Positions 10,997-20,962 of a stretch of 30,222 bases of DNA are shown here, piece by piece. A program made the position numbers and the translations under genes. Within the stretch, counting starts at the first letter, position 1. The number at the start of each line of letters is the position of its first letter. The notes under the pieces were generated by a model. It was not told the origin of the DNA. It was given only the letters and a program-made list of their open reading frames with translations, and searched no databases. Source of the stretch: Batkoa obscura (taxonomy: Eukaryota; Entomophthoromycota; Entomophthoromycetes; Entomophthorales; Batkoaceae); contig JASVEC010000219.1 in the NCBI GenBank assembly GCA_030770535.1, positions 1 through 30,222 on the forward strand, given 5' to 3'.

Positions 10997-12151
10997 ATGA
11001 AAGTTTTCGCTATCTTCGCTGTCACTTCTTCCCTCCTTGCTTCAGTATTCGCTGATCTTGCTCCATTACACAAAAATGGAAAGGCTATTGAAGGAAGCTA
11101 CATTGTTACTTTAAAAGGTAATACTCGTACTACCATTGACACTCACATCAAGCAAGTTGAAGAACTTTTCACTGAACGCAGTGGATCCAACAAAATTGAA
11201 TCAGTTTACAAGCATATTGGTAACGCTTACCATGCTCGTTTATCTTCATCAGTGTTGGAAAAGGTACGTAATTTACCTGATGTTGACTTTGTTGAAGCTG
11301 ATGCTGAGGTCAAACTTCATGCCACCCAAACTGGTGCTCCATGGGGTCTTGCTCGTATCTCTCAGCGTACTTTTACCCAAAAATCTACCTACACTTACAA
11401 CGGTGATGGTGCAGGAGTAACTGTTTACGTTATTGATACTGGTATTCTTACTACCCATCCTGAATTTGAAGGTCGTGCTAGATTTGGTGCCAGATTTGCT
11501 GGTAACAATGATAATGATGAGCATGGTCATGGTACTCATTGCTCTGGAACTATTGGATCTAAGACTTATGGTGTTGCTAAGAAAGCAAGTCTAGTTGGTG
11601 TTAAAGTTTTCGATGGCAGTGGTTCAGGTAGTACCTCAGGTATCCTCTCAGCCATCAACTGGGCTGTTAATGATAAGAAAGGTGTCAAAGGTAATGTTAT
11701 TAGTATGTCCCTTGGTGGTGGTGTATCTACTACCCTTAACAACGCTGTACAAACTGCTTATACAAAAGGATTTGTTGTCGTAGTTGCCGCTGGTAACGAA
11801 AGCCAAGATGCTTGCAATGTATCCCCAGCTTCAGCACCAAATGCCATTACTGTTGCTGCTTCCGATATCAATGACAAACTTGCTTCTTTCTCTAACTTCG
11901 GTAAATGTGTTGATGTCATTGCCCCAGGTGTTAATGTTCTCTCTACCTGGAACAACGGAGGTACCAACTCCATCTCTGGTACTTCTATGGCCACCCCACA
12001 TGTTGCTGGTCTTGCTGCTTACTACCTTTCCCAAGGATCATACACTAATGCACAAATCACTTCCAAGATTGTATCATCTGCCACCAAAAATGCCATCAGT
12101 AACCCAGGATCTGGAACTCCTAATCTCCTTGCCTACAACAGTGTTGTATAA
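10997..12151 (+). CDS. Secreted subtilisin-like serine protease (proteinase K type, S8A)
   Basis: An intronless gene of 384 residues. The start is the ATG at 10997, which opens directly on a signal peptide ([19 protein letters not shown]); an earlier in-frame TTG is unlikely to be used. Residues about 20-108 form an inhibitor I9 prodomain ([11 protein letters not shown] ... VEADAEVK). The mature protease starts near [10 protein letters not shown]. The catalytic triad is D147 (VIDTGI), H178 (GHGTHCSG) and S330 (GTSMATPH), with oxyanion N267 in AAGNES. The length matches the family. It would be exported, remove its propeptide itself and act as an extracellular endopeptidase. Codon use is less AT-rich than in neighbouring genes, which suggests strong expression. 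AATAAA at 12172 is a candidate polyadenylation signal. Confidence 0.96.
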   Translation: MKVFAIFAVTSSLLASVFADLAPLHKNGKAIEGSYIVTLKGNTRTTIDTHIKQVEELFTERSGSNKIESVYKHIGNAYHARLSSSVLEKVRNLPDVDFVEADAEVKLHATQTGAPWGLARISQRTFTQKSTYTYNGDGAGVTVYVIDTGILTTHPEFEGRARFGARFAGNNDNDEHGHGTHCSGTIGSKTYGVAKKASLVGVKVFDGSGSGSTSGILSAINWAVNDKKGVKGNVISMSLGGGVSTTLNNAVQTAYTKGFVVVVAAGNESQDACNVSPASAPNAITVAASDINDKLASFSNFGKCVDVIAPGVNVLSTWNNGGTNSISGTSMATPHVAGLAAYYLSQGSYTNAQITSKIVSSATKNAISNPGSGTPNLLAYNSVV

Positions 12152-12860
12152 GTTTCTTTTAAGTTTCTTTTAATAAAATCTTGAATAGTTTAAATAAGGT
12201 TGATATTAGTTTAATGATATACAAAATATAAATTACTTTTATTAAAGCTTCTATCTTATAAATCTAATCACAGTTGTATAATTTATGTGGATTTAATTAA
12301 TAGCAACCATTTAAATTATTCAATAAAACTTTAAATTTAATGTATTGACTTTAATGCTAAATATAATTGGGCTTATAAACAAAATCTGACCAAATTGCAA
12401 AAATATTTGCCAAATAGAATTTTGAACATTTAAAATTCTTTATAAAAAGTTAACAAAATGAAGGTAAGAATGTAGTTATAGTTATTCTTGAAAACCTGAA
12501 AATAGCAAAATTGGAAGCGGAAATACTTTTGGAAAATGGATTTTATTAGAATAAATATAGTTTCTTTTAAAAACAGGTATCGTTATTTTACATTATCAAT
12601 TTTCTTAGATATAAAACTACTGCTAAAATGGTTTATATCATTTTCTTTAAAATATTAAACTAAACACTTATTAAATTTTTGTCAAGTCAATTTCAAAAAG
12701 CATAAATTGCCTGGAAAGCAATTTGCAATTTCTACTTTCTGCTAATCCCAACTGGATAGCTTTATTCCAATAATATCCCCTATCCCTTAGTAAAAATTTC
12801 AAAAATTTGTTCAACCATTTATCGAATTTTATTGGATAGTTAAAGTAACCTAAAAATTCT
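12152..12860. other. Intergenic between subtilase and aminopeptidase
   Basis: AT-rich 3' flank of the subtilase (two copies of AGTTTCTTTT directly after the stop, then AATAAA) and 5' flank of the next gene. No other feature is supported. Confidence 0.5.
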
Positions 12861-12868
12861 TATAAAAG
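12861..12868 (+). promoter_or_regulatory. TATA box of M28 aminopeptidase 1
   Basis: TATAAAAG lies 35 bp before the ATG at 12904, implying a very short 5' leader. Confidence 0.6.
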
Positions 12869-12903
12869 TAGACAGTTGAGACATTTTTTAACATTTAATT
12901 TTA

Positions 12904-13950
12904 ATGAAAGCTTTATTACTATTTTTATTTATTACTGCTTTTATTGTTCAATGTTATTCAACAAATATCATAAAGGATAATAATTTGGAAGCAGGAAACG
13001 AAGATGTCATAAACAGCAAGAAATATCCAGTAGAAAACAATGGTCGCTTAACAAAAAGAGCTGTGGCAAGTGAAGATTATCAATTGCCTCAAAGTTTTAA
13101 ATATTCAGATACAATTAGACCCTTGAACAGATATGTCAATACCACAAGGATGGAAGCGTTTTTAACTCAATTTTCATCTTTTCATACTCGTTTTTATAAA
13201 TCAAAGTGGGGACCAGAAGCTTCAGATTGGCTATATGTTACTTTAAATAGCACTATTCATAAATCAAATTATAAAGGTAAGGTAAGACTAATCAAGTACC
13301 ATCATATCTTTAAGCAGAATAGTATTATTGTAAAACTATATGGTAGTAAACCTGAATTGAAAAAACAACTAGTAATCGTTGGAGCACATATGGATTCTAT
13401 AAACAATAGTGATCCTTTAAATGGTGAAGCTCCTGGTGTAGATGATGACGGTACCGGTACTGCTTGCTTACTAGAATCTTTATTTATATTACTAAATAAT
13501 AACGTATTACCTCAACGTACTATTGAATTCCATTTTTATGCAGCTGAAGAAGCTGGGTTATTAGGTTCTTTTTATATTGCTACCGATTATGCTTCAAAGA
13601 AAAAACAAGTGGTTGCTATGACACAATTTGATATGACAGGTTATCTTTCAGATAAAAAGCAAATTGGTTTGATAACGGATTACACAGATAACGATGTAAC
13701 ACAGCTATTGGCTAACCTAATTCGAAATTATACAGAATATGACTATAAACTCATTAAATGCGGTTATCCTTGTTCAGACCATGCTACATGGAACTATATG
13801 GGTTATCGTACAGGATTTCCTATTGAAGAAGATGAATTTAACCCTTTTTACCATACTGAAAATGATAACCTAAAAGGGATTAATCTTAATCACGTAAAAG
13901 AATATACAAAACTAGCCATTTCCTTTTTAATTGAAGTAGCCAAAATCTAA
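12904..13950 (+). CDS. Secreted M28 zinc aminopeptidase, copy 1
   Basis: An intronless gene of 348 residues, family M28E (Aeromonas/leucine aminopeptidase type). It would release N-terminal amino acids from peptides outside the cell. The signal peptide is residues 1-19 and the propeptide contains a Kex2-like KR at 51-52. Zinc-site residues are all present: H162 (GAHMDS), D180 (GVDDDGTG), E215/E216 (AAEEAG), D243 (QFDMTGY) and H317 (FYHTEND). C286 and C290 match the disulfide in the Aeromonas enzyme, next to SDH (291-293). It is clearly a paralogue of the gene at 16504-17595 but has AT-richer codons. It converges on EFL, with stops 127 bp apart. Confidence 0.94.
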   Translation: MKALLLFLFITAFIVQCYSTNIIKDNNLEAGNEDVINSKKYPVENNGRLTKRAVASEDYQLPQSFKYSDTIRPLNRYVNTTRMEAFLTQFSSFHTRFYKSKWGPEASDWLYVTLNSTIHKSNYKGKVRLIKYHHIFKQNSIIVKLYGSKPELKKQLVIVGAHMDSINNSDPLNGEAPGVDDDGTGTACLLESLFILLNNNVLPQRTIEFHFYAAEEAGLLGSFYIATDYASKKKQVVAMTQFDMTGYLSDKKQIGLITDYTDNDVTQLLANLIRNYTEYDYKLIKCGYPCSDHATWNYMGYRTGFPIEEDEFNPFYHTENDNLKGINLNHVKEYTKLAISFLIEVAKI

Positions 13951-14077
13951 ATAAACAATATCAAAACTTTATTTAAATCTTAAAGCAATTTATTTATTTA
14001 TTTTTTTATATAAAGAAACGTTATGAGAAGGTGTTAGTATTCCTTACATGTTACAGTTTCAGACAAAGTTGGTTAGC

Positions 14078-15475
14078 TTATTTGTATTCAACAGCAACGA
14101 CCTTACCCAACATGACAGCGGTGTTACCATCAAGGAAGGCAATACGAGAAAGACCTTCACAGTTCTTGAAGGTATCTACAACAAGAGGTTGAATTGGTTC
14201 GAAGACAACTTCAGCAGCTTCGTTGGCTTTGAGGGAGTGAGGGTCTTCGAGCTTCTTACGACCAGTTTCTTTACCGATCTTCCATTTGAGAGCGATAATT
14301 TTACAGGCGGAACGACCACAACGGACGAAACCAATTGGGGAGTATCCTGGTTTAACTTCTCCGGGAATATCAAGAGTTTGGATTTGAGCAGTGAAATTCT
14401 TGACTGGGCGGAGGGAGGTATCGGATTTGAGAATCATAACATCACCTGAACGAGGCATGTTGTTCTTGTCAAGACCTTTGACGTTCATACCAATGTTATC
14501 ACCAGTTTGGGCTTGTTCAGCACGTTTGTGATGCATTTCAATGGTGAAAACCTTACCGGTACATTGATTGGAAGCAGTATGGGTTGGGAGGAAGACTACT
14601 TCGGAGTTAGGAACAAGGAGACCTTGTTCAACACGACCAGTGACTACATCACCTACACCCTTAATCTTGTAGATACCAGAAACTGGGAGACGCATTGGGG
14701 CATCAGTGTTACGGGATGGAAGCTCAACCATAGTATTAAGAGCATCAAGTAAAGTATCGATGTGGAGAGATTTACCAGAAGTGGTAACAACATCAACACC
14801 CTTCCACCAAGTCATCTTTTCGGATTTCTTGAGAAGATTGTCACCCATCCAACCAGAGATTGGAAGGATTGGGACGGATTTCTCAATGAATTCCTTCTTC
14901 CATCCGACCTTGATCAACATAGAGGCCATTTCATCACGAATTTCAGTGTAACGGTCTTCTTTGTATCCAGCGGTATCTGAATCCATCTTGTTAATACCAA
15001 CAATAAGTTGTTTAACACCGAGAAGATTGAGTAAACGGGCATGTTGTCTAGTTTGACCTTGGATATCTCCGGCTTTGTGGTCACCCTTTTGGATAGCAGT
15101 GGTGAAATTACCATCAGCTGGGACCATAAGAAGAGCAACATCAGCTTGAGCGGCACCAGAAATCATATTTTTGATGAAATCACGATGGCCTGGAGCATCG
15201 ATAATGGTATAATGCCAGTTATCAGTGAAAAACTCTTTGGTGGTGCAGGAAATGGTGACACCACGCTCACGTTCTTCCTTTTGACGATCCATGAAGAAAG
15301 CAAAAGCGAAGGAAGATTTACCGAGACGTTCAGCTTCTTGCTTTAATTTTTCCATTTCACGCTCTGGAATACCACCTAATTCGAAAAGAAGACGACCGGT
15401 AGTGGTAGACTTACCGGAATCGACGTGACCACAGATAACAATGGATAAATGTTGTTTACCGTCAGTAGCAGACAT
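14078..15475 (-). CDS. EFL: Elongation factor-like GTPase EFL (EF-1alpha replacement)
   Basis: An intronless gene of 465 residues, the normal EFL length. It delivers aminoacyl-tRNA to the ribosome, replacing eEF1A. GTPase motifs are G1 GHVDSGKS (16-23), G3 DAPGH (93-97) and G4 NKMD (162-165). Features that mark EFL rather than EF-1alpha include the switch region FFMDRQKEERERGVTISC, the insertion VPADGNFTTAIQKGDHKAG and PISGWMGDNL. The three-domain beta-barrel C-terminal part is complete and ends VEYK. Codons are distinctly GC-richer than the surrounding DNA, as expected for a highly expressed translation gene. Several long antisense ORFs here are by-products of that codon bias. A gene encoding canonical EF-1alpha is not in this window. 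Confidence 0.95.
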   Translation of the reverse strand: MSATDGKQHLSIVICGHVDSGKSTTTGRLLFELGGIPEREMEKLKQEAERLGKSSFAFAFFMDRQKEERERGVTISCTTKEFFTDNWHYTIIDAPGHRDFIKNMISGAAQADVALLMVPADGNFTTAIQKGDHKAGDIQGQTRQHARLLNLLGVKQLIVGINKMDSDTAGYKEDRYTEIRDEMASMLIKVGWKKEFIEKSVPILPISGWMGDNLLKKSEKMTWWKGVDVVTTSGKSLHIDTLLDALNTMVELPSRNTDAPMRLPVSGIYKIKGVGDVVTGRVEQGLLVPNSEVVFLPTHTASNQCTGKVFTIEMHHKRAEQAQTGDNIGMNVKGLDKNNMPRSGDVMILKSDTSLRPVKNFTAQIQTLDIPGEVKPGYSPIGFVRCGRSACKIIALKWKIGKETGRKKLEDPHSLKANEAAEVVFEPIQPLVVDTFKNCEGLSRIAFLDGNTAVMLGKVVAVEYK

Positions 15476-15528
15476 TTTATATAATACTCTTACAAGTAAA
15501 AGACAAGAATAAAAGATAAATCAGGGGG

Positions 15529-15537
15529 AATTTATAG
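15529..15537 (-). promoter_or_regulatory. TATA-like box of EFL
   Basis: On the minus strand CTATAAATT lies about 54 bp before the ATG and is followed by a pyrimidine-rich stretch, a common fungal transcription start setting for highly expressed genes. Confidence 0.5.
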
Positions 15538-15539
15538 TT

Positions 15540-16503
15540 ATTTCAAGGATTGCTTTTAATCCTAAAGTATTATGGGAAATTAAAAAAGATGATGATTTTT
15601 AGTTAGTTTAGTTGCTGTGCAAAGCGTAGTGTGACAAAAATGAAGGGTTGGCACAAAAATCCTATGATCCAGCCAATCAAGCTCAGATCAGCTTTACTCA
15701 GCTTACTGTGGTTTTCTCATTACAAGGAATAAAACTTAGTCATTTCATTTGTTTCAAAATGATTGGATTAAAAGATTGCTTAATTTCCCCAAAACTCTAT
15801 TTTTTTTGCTTAAATTACTGTTCTTCAATTTATTACAATAATAAATGGAGTCAATATTTTTCTGTCAAATCAATCAAGATGATCCAAATTTAAAATTTAA
15901 AAAAAATCAAAATAATCAATCGCATTTTATTCTGTTGATATATTTTTTATGAATATTATAAAGATAGCACTTTAGATTAAAGCTGGTATCATTTAAATGA
16001 TTATTAGTTGCTTTCTACCTTAAGTTATAGAATTCAATAATATGGGATAGGATTTCCAGATAAAATATCTAAATATGAGTGATTGTTTACTTGTCTTTAA
16101 TCTTAATAAAGTATACCTTAAGAAATAAGCCCTCAGATTTTTATTATTAGTAAAATATCTCAATATATGAATGCTGCTTAATATAATATACAAAGACTTA
16201 ACTAAAATATATTGTTGTCATAATATGACTGTAGATCAAATTAATTCAAATTTAGAAGATATTGATAAATACTCTAATACAAAGATTAATTTTATTATTA
16301 TTTTAACAAATATTTATATCAATAATTTATATTACTAAATGCTTGCAGGTTTTATAATAAAAGGATGTTTTTTGATGATTATTTTTAGAAAAGATTGTCC
16401 CTCAATAATTTTAGCAGAGTAAAAGCATTATAAATAATTCTTATGATATCTATCGTCACAATTAGAATTATAAAAAAACATAAATATTAACTATTCACAA
16501 TTT
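15540..16503. other. Intergenic between EFL and M28 aminopeptidase 2
   Basis: Holds the EFL upstream region (its first about 200 bp are somewhat less AT-rich) and the 3' flank of the aminopeptidase. Both genes are on the minus strand. The one ORF of 81 codons here shows no protein-like features. Confidence 0.5.
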
Positions 16504-17595
16504 TTATTTTTCAGCTACTTCAACCAAAAAAGCAATAGCAAGTTTAACAAACTCCTTGATGTGGTTAAAATTAACAGTAGCTAAGGTATCTTGAGTGGTA
16601 TGAATATATGGACTTTCTTCATCTTCGAATGGGAAAGCAGATTTGAACCCATACTTATTCCAAGAAGCATGATCGGAGCATGCGTAGCCACACTGTGTAT
16701 TGGTAGAGGTATAGGAGCAGTATTCAGTTACTGCTTTTCTTAAAAGATTGGTTAATTCAGCATTGGTGTAATCCGTTACAAATGCAATTTGTTTTTGTGC
16801 GGAGAGATAACCCACCATATCAAATTGGGTCATGGCGATTACGTTCTTCTTTTGACTAGAATACGATTGAGCTATCCCTTGAGAGCCTAATAAACCTCCT
16901 TCTTCACCAGCATAGAAGTGAAACTCTACTGTACGTTTTGGTCGGAAGTTAGCAGCCAATAACACTCTTAAGGATTCCACATTAAGGGTGGTACCAGAAC
17001 CATCATCATCAGCGCCAGGGGCCCTACCACTAGTTGGATTTGATTGATTAATAGAATCAAGGTGAGCACCGACAACTACGATTTCATTCTTTAGGGTGGC
17101 GTCACTACCAGTGATACGTACAATGATAGATTTTTGAAGAAAAGAGTGACTAAAGTTTTCAACAGTAATTGGACCAGTATAACCGGTAGAAGTGATAGAC
17201 TCTTTAATTTGACTCAATAACCAATTAGAAGCATCAGCACCGGATTGTACTCTGTAATACCTGTTATTGAAGTTGGAATAGGAGGTTAAAAATGATTTCA
17301 TTCTATCAATATTGATATTATTATAGAGAGGCTTTATAAAGGTTTGATATTTAAAAGTGGTAGGTAGAGCTTTATTAATTGGAGTCCATGGACTAGCTCT
17401 AGAATCTTTGAAGTCAGTGATATCCATGAAATGTTTCTTTTTTTGGATGAGTTTAGTTAATACTTCTTCATCTGTCATTAATAAAGCAGGCTCATTTTCA
17501 CTCAATTGAATTAATCTTTTACCTCCATTACTGGCAGTAGTTTCAGCCAAGGTAAAGGTAAATAGGGAAGCTAATACAAGTTGAATCGATTTCAT
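16504..17595 (-). CDS. Secreted M28 zinc aminopeptidase, copy 2
   Basis: An intronless gene of 363 residues, the same family as the gene at 12904. The signal peptide is about residues 1-17 and a dibasic KR follows at 26-27. The mature catalytic domain has H178 (GAHLDS), D196 (GADDDGSG), E231/E232 (AGEEGG), D259 (QFDMVGY), H309 (CSDHASW) and H332 (YIHTTQDTL), a complete co-catalytic zinc site. C302 and C306 form the expected disulfide. Codon use is less AT-rich than in copy 1, so this copy is probably expressed more strongly. The two paralogues lie in opposite orientations on either side of EFL. Vacuolar rather than extracellular action is possible, but the signal peptide favours secretion. 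Confidence 0.94.
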   Translation of the reverse strand: MKSIQLVLASLFTFTLAETTASNGGKRLIQLSENEPALLMTDEEVLTKLIQKKKHFMDITDFKDSRASPWTPINKALPTTFKYQTFIKPLYNNINIDRMKSFLTSYSNFNNRYYRVQSGADASNWLLSQIKESITSTGYTGPITVENFSHSFLQKSIIVRITGSDATLKNEIVVVGAHLDSINQSNPTSGRAPGADDDGSGTTLNVESLRVLLAANFRPKRTVEFHFYAGEEGGLLGSQGIAQSYSSQKKNVIAMTQFDMVGYLSAQKQIAFVTDYTNAELTNLLRKAVTEYCSYTSTNTQCGYACSDHASWNKYGFKSAFPFEDEESPYIHTTQDTLATVNFNHIKEFVKLAIAFLVEVAEK

Positions 17596-17640
17596 TTTAT
17601 TTGTTTTACTTTTAATTATTTTTGTTGTTATAAATAAAGT

Positions 17641-17650
17641 CTTTTATATA
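17641..17650 (-). promoter_or_regulatory. TATA box of M28 aminopeptidase 2
   Basis: TATATAAAAG on the minus strand, 45-55 bp before the ATG at 17595. Confidence 0.65.
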
Positions 17651-18481
17651 GTGCTCCTATTAACTCAAATTCGCTATTATGATGATGCAAGTTAAACAGC
17701 AATAGTAGTGACTAGGATTTATATTTACATGTGATTTTATCTGTATTATTATAGCGTATTATCTACTTAGAATTAGTAGTCTAATTATATTGTTAGTTTT
17801 CTAACAACCCGCTTTTTTTATATCATTGTTCTATGAAAAAAATTATACTAATGTAATGTGATGTATCTTTTGTCTTGATTATTGTATTTTATGAAATTAT
17901 TTTTCTTACATTTTATAATAAATTACAGCTTAGATACTTGTAAAGGCAATAATAGCTTATCATTGTTGGGAAGTTTATTTGTTTAATAAAACTAAAATTT
18001 GATATTTAAAATCAATTTTACTATAGTTATTTATTATTGCAAAAAACAACATGAATTTAAATTATGTTTAAAACACAAAATATGACCACTCATTATATTC
18101 ATTTATTTAAAGGGTAGTTTAGTTATAAATTCAGCTGAAGTATCATCATAAAATCAAGTGATAATCGATTACTTTATTGATAAAGAAATTTAAAAGAAAT
18201 TTAAGACAAAAAAATAACAAATTAAAAATGTTACTTATTTAGATTTTGTAAAGTAATAGTACTTGACTGTTTTTTTATTTTTTTATACTTAAAACTTCAT
18301 AAGGTGCTTATACAAATAGTATTTCTTCTATTTTGTTATAATATTTGCTTCTAATAGACAAATCTGTTTTAAATTCAGTATTTGCCAACGTTTTTAGAAA
18401 GTGTATGGGCCAAATTTAAAACCTTGATAAGTCCAAATCAAAAATTTAGTTTATAATTTTAATTTGAAGTTGCAAAATGTA
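17651..18481. other. AT-rich intergenic
   Basis: Upstream region of M28 aminopeptidase 2, then featureless AT-rich DNA. No ORF or RNA gene is supported. Confidence 0.5.
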
Positions 18482-18568
18482 TAGGAGTATTTTTTAGTTT
18501 CACTTTTTCGATTTTTGAGCACTATTTGAGTGGAAAGGCTATCAGTAAAATTTAAAAATATATCCCTA
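18482..18568 (-). mobile_element. MITE copy E, reverse, internally shortened
   Basis: Starts TAGGAGTATTTTTTAG and ends AAATATATCCCTA, flanked by TA (18480-18481, 18569-18570). The core TTGAGCACTATTTGAGTGG is present. At 87 bp it is shorter than the usual 97-101 bp, so it has lost some interior bases. Confidence 0.8.
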
Positions 18569-18637
18569 TATATAAATTACAGATAACTAAAATTTATTCA
18601 TTTTTTATGACTTTATTTTAAACATTAATTTATAATA

Positions 18638-18737
18638 TAGGGATGTATTTTTGTGTTTAAGAATTTTACTACCAAATTTTCCGTTTAAATAGTGCTTAAA
18701 AATGGAGAAAATAATGAAGTCAAAAAAAACACTCCCA
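18638..18737 (+). mobile_element. MITE copy F, flanked by TA
   Basis: Starts TAGGGATGTATTTTTGTG and ends AAACACTCCCA, with TA at 18636-18637 and 18738-18739. It lies 69 bp from copy E in the opposite orientation. Confidence 0.85.
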
Positions 18738-19494
18738 TATATTAATTATTTAAATTTATTATAAAAATTTTAACTTTTTAATTATAAAAACTTTATTTTT
18801 ATATCCTAGAGTTTATGTTTAGTGGCCAAAATACAATAGTGCGATAAAAAAAATCTTTTCTAAATATAATATTTTAAAATAAAGTATATATAAAAATCTT
18901 AATATTAAGTTCATTTTAAATTTTAATGTTTAATAGAATTTATTTAAATATTTTGTTACAAAAACTTGACTTGAAACTTTATAAAAATAACTTCGCTATT
19001 AAAAGCAAAAGTACTTAGCAGATTTTTAGACTATTTATTATAATTTATATTATAAATTAGCAGAATTTTTACTAAATTTAATGAAAATTCCTAGGTTAGC
19101 AAGGTTTTTACTAATATAGCATATATATCAATATCATGGTTTTATTATTAATATATTACTAAGTTAGTAAATAGCTGCATAAGAAGAAATGGTTAGTTTC
19201 ATGACTATAATTAATTATCTTTATGTGAAATATCGTTTTATCGACTCCATGGTTGATCATGACATAATGATCGCCTAAGTTGTTGTGTTCTCAAGTTTAG
19301 AGGCAATTAATCCCATGTTCTTATTTTGATTTGCTATGAGAATTTATATCTTCGTCTCAAAGATATTATCCTCTCGTTTTGATATCCATACTTATTTAAC
19401 CATAAAAGAGATTTTAGAACATAGTAGCTAAAGACTTTTTAACTGAATTATTCCCTGATATCTCGTACATTTAATAAAGCTACTGAATTTTTCT
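18738..19494. other. AT-rich intergenic
   Basis: No gene is supported. The part after about 19190 is less AT-rich than the DNA before it and may belong to the decayed coding stretch that follows. Confidence 0.4.
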
Positions 19495-19690
19495 GATAAT
19501 ATTTTATGTAGATTTTACATTAGTATTGTCTATTCTATTTGTCTTACATAGTCTGTAGCCTATTACGTGCTATTTTTCATAATTCAAGTCTATCTTAGTT
19601 ACATAAACTAAGACCTTTTGACTTACAGTGTAGTCAACCAGCCAATAACTATTTTTGACTCCAATCACTGAATACCAGATTTCACAATAG
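19495..19690 (-). pseudogene. Possible coding remnant, unrecognised
   Basis: One minus-strand frame reads about 62 codons of protein-like sequence, including IWYSVIGVKNSYWLVDYT and then VIGYRLCKTNRIDN, interrupted by a single TAG. Amino-acid composition is unlike the surrounding AT-rich noise (Trp, Gly and Val present). No family is recognised and no start, intron or promoter is evident, so this may be a decayed gene fragment. Confidence 0.3.
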
Positions 19691-19857
19691 TATTAACAAC
19701 TAATATTTAGTATAAATATGAAAGCTTGTAAACATAAGAAATAATTTATTAAAAAGAGTTGAATAAGTTTTTTATAATGAAATTATAGAAACATTATACT
19801 TATAAGCAATATATTTTGATTTCCTAAGCTAATATTAGACTTTCCAATACTTTAATA

Positions 19858-19955
19858 TGTGGAGATGTATTTCTTTGTCTAAGAATTTTATTAATAGTCT
19901 TTTATTTAAATAGCACTTAAAATAGAAAAAATAATAAAATCAAAAAACGCCTCTA
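19858..19955 (+). mobile_element. MITE copy G, diverged
   Basis: Starts TGTGGAGATGTATTTCTTTG and ends AAAAAACGCCTCTA. The core AAATAGCACTTAAAATAG is recognisable but carries more substitutions than the other copies, so it is probably older. Confidence 0.75.
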
Positions 19956-20240
19956 GACATTTAATTTATTTTATATTTAATAGCTGAGGATTTAATTTTT
20001 ATCAAGATATAAAGATGCCCCCCACTTATGTTTATCTATGTAAATAGGACTTTTACTTAATTCGAGTTGTATTTTAAATTATTTAACAAAGTTATATATA
20101 AAATTTAATAATTTAAATACAACTTGTTACATATTGGACATTAATAATGTTGCTTATCTCTTCTCAAATTATTATAATGATCTTATCTTTTGAAATTTAT
20201 AATAAACATACTATTGCTTTAGTTGAATTAAAAACATAAT

Positions 20241-20341
20241 TAGGGGATGTTTTTTCTGGCTTCATTACTTTTCCATTTTTTTGAGCACTATTTAAGCGGA
20301 AAATTTGGTAGTAAATTCTTAAACACAAAAATACATCCCCA
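20241..20341 (-). mobile_element. MITE copy H, reverse
   Basis: Starts TAGGGGATGTTTTTTCTGG and ends AAAATACATCCCCA. The core TTGAGCACTATTTAAGCGG matches the family in reverse orientation. Both ends are strong inverted repeats (GGGGATGT / ACATCCCC with one base difference). Confidence 0.85.
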
Positions 20342-20467
20342 TTTGTTAATCAATTTTTTTTGGTTAATCCAAGAATTTTTAAATTGTATCAATTTATTGA
20401 AGTGATCTCTCATTTGTAAAAAAAAAAAGCAACTATAAAAACATGGATACAATTGTTTAACTTCAAA

Positions 20468-20627
20468 TGTTTTATGTTTCCTTCTAATTTGATTTAAAAA
20501 TAGATTGAGCATTTTTGATTTATCACCTCAATATAAGAATTAAGAAATTATTGTAAATAGGTTTAACAAATATAAACTGAAAATGCCTAGTCTATTTTTA
20601 AATCAAATTAGAAGGAAACATAAAACA
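20468..20627. repeat. Perfect 37-bp inverted repeat with 86-bp spacer
   Basis: The arm at 20468-20504 and the arm at 20591-20627 are exact reverse complements over 37 bases (centre of the left arm: CCTTCTAATTTGATTTAAAA). Weaker pairing continues inward for about 14 bases, around GAGCATTTT and AAAATGCC. A transcript across it would form a long hairpin. No ORF or known element explains it. Confidence 0.9.
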
Positions 20628-20838
20628 ATCGTTAACAGCTATATATTTTTGAAAGAGTAATTTATTAAAGAATAGTTATAAATAGTCGTGTGAAAGCTCA
20701 TATTACTAAATATTAATCACCTAGATTATTGAACTTATTTTTACTAATCATTGATTACTTTGATACTTGGGTGTCTATTTCAAAGATCTAATTTAAACTT
20801 TAAACCCACCTACTTTCAAGCCAGTATGTTTAATTCAT

Positions 20839-20962
20839 AAGGCTGTACAAGGATAAGCCTTAAAATAAGCTTAAAAATAAAGCTAAAAGAACTATAGTGT
20901 ACAGCCTTAAAATATAAAAATAAAAAACTATAGCATGTAGTCTTAAAATAAAAATTAATGTT
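20839..20962. repeat. Short inverted and direct repeats
   Basis: AAGGCTGTACA (20839-20849) and TGTACAGCCTT (20898-20908) are perfect 11-bp inverted repeats. A diverged direct repeat of about 40 bp follows: AACTATAGTGTACAGCCTTA and AACTATAGCATGTAGTCTTA. Confidence 0.65.

Noticed and set aside
11136-12173. Overlapping ORFs within the subtilase gene on both strands
   Set aside because: The subtilase frame has full catalytic motifs and a signal peptide; the others are shadows.
14048-15346. Several long ORFs antisense to EFL, including ones of 133 and 101 codons
   Set aside because: They arise from the codon bias of EFL on the opposite strand; their translations show no protein family features.
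20288-20512. Minus-strand ORF of 74 codons
   Set aside because: It crosses MITE H and one arm of the 37-bp inverted repeat, so it is not a credible gene.
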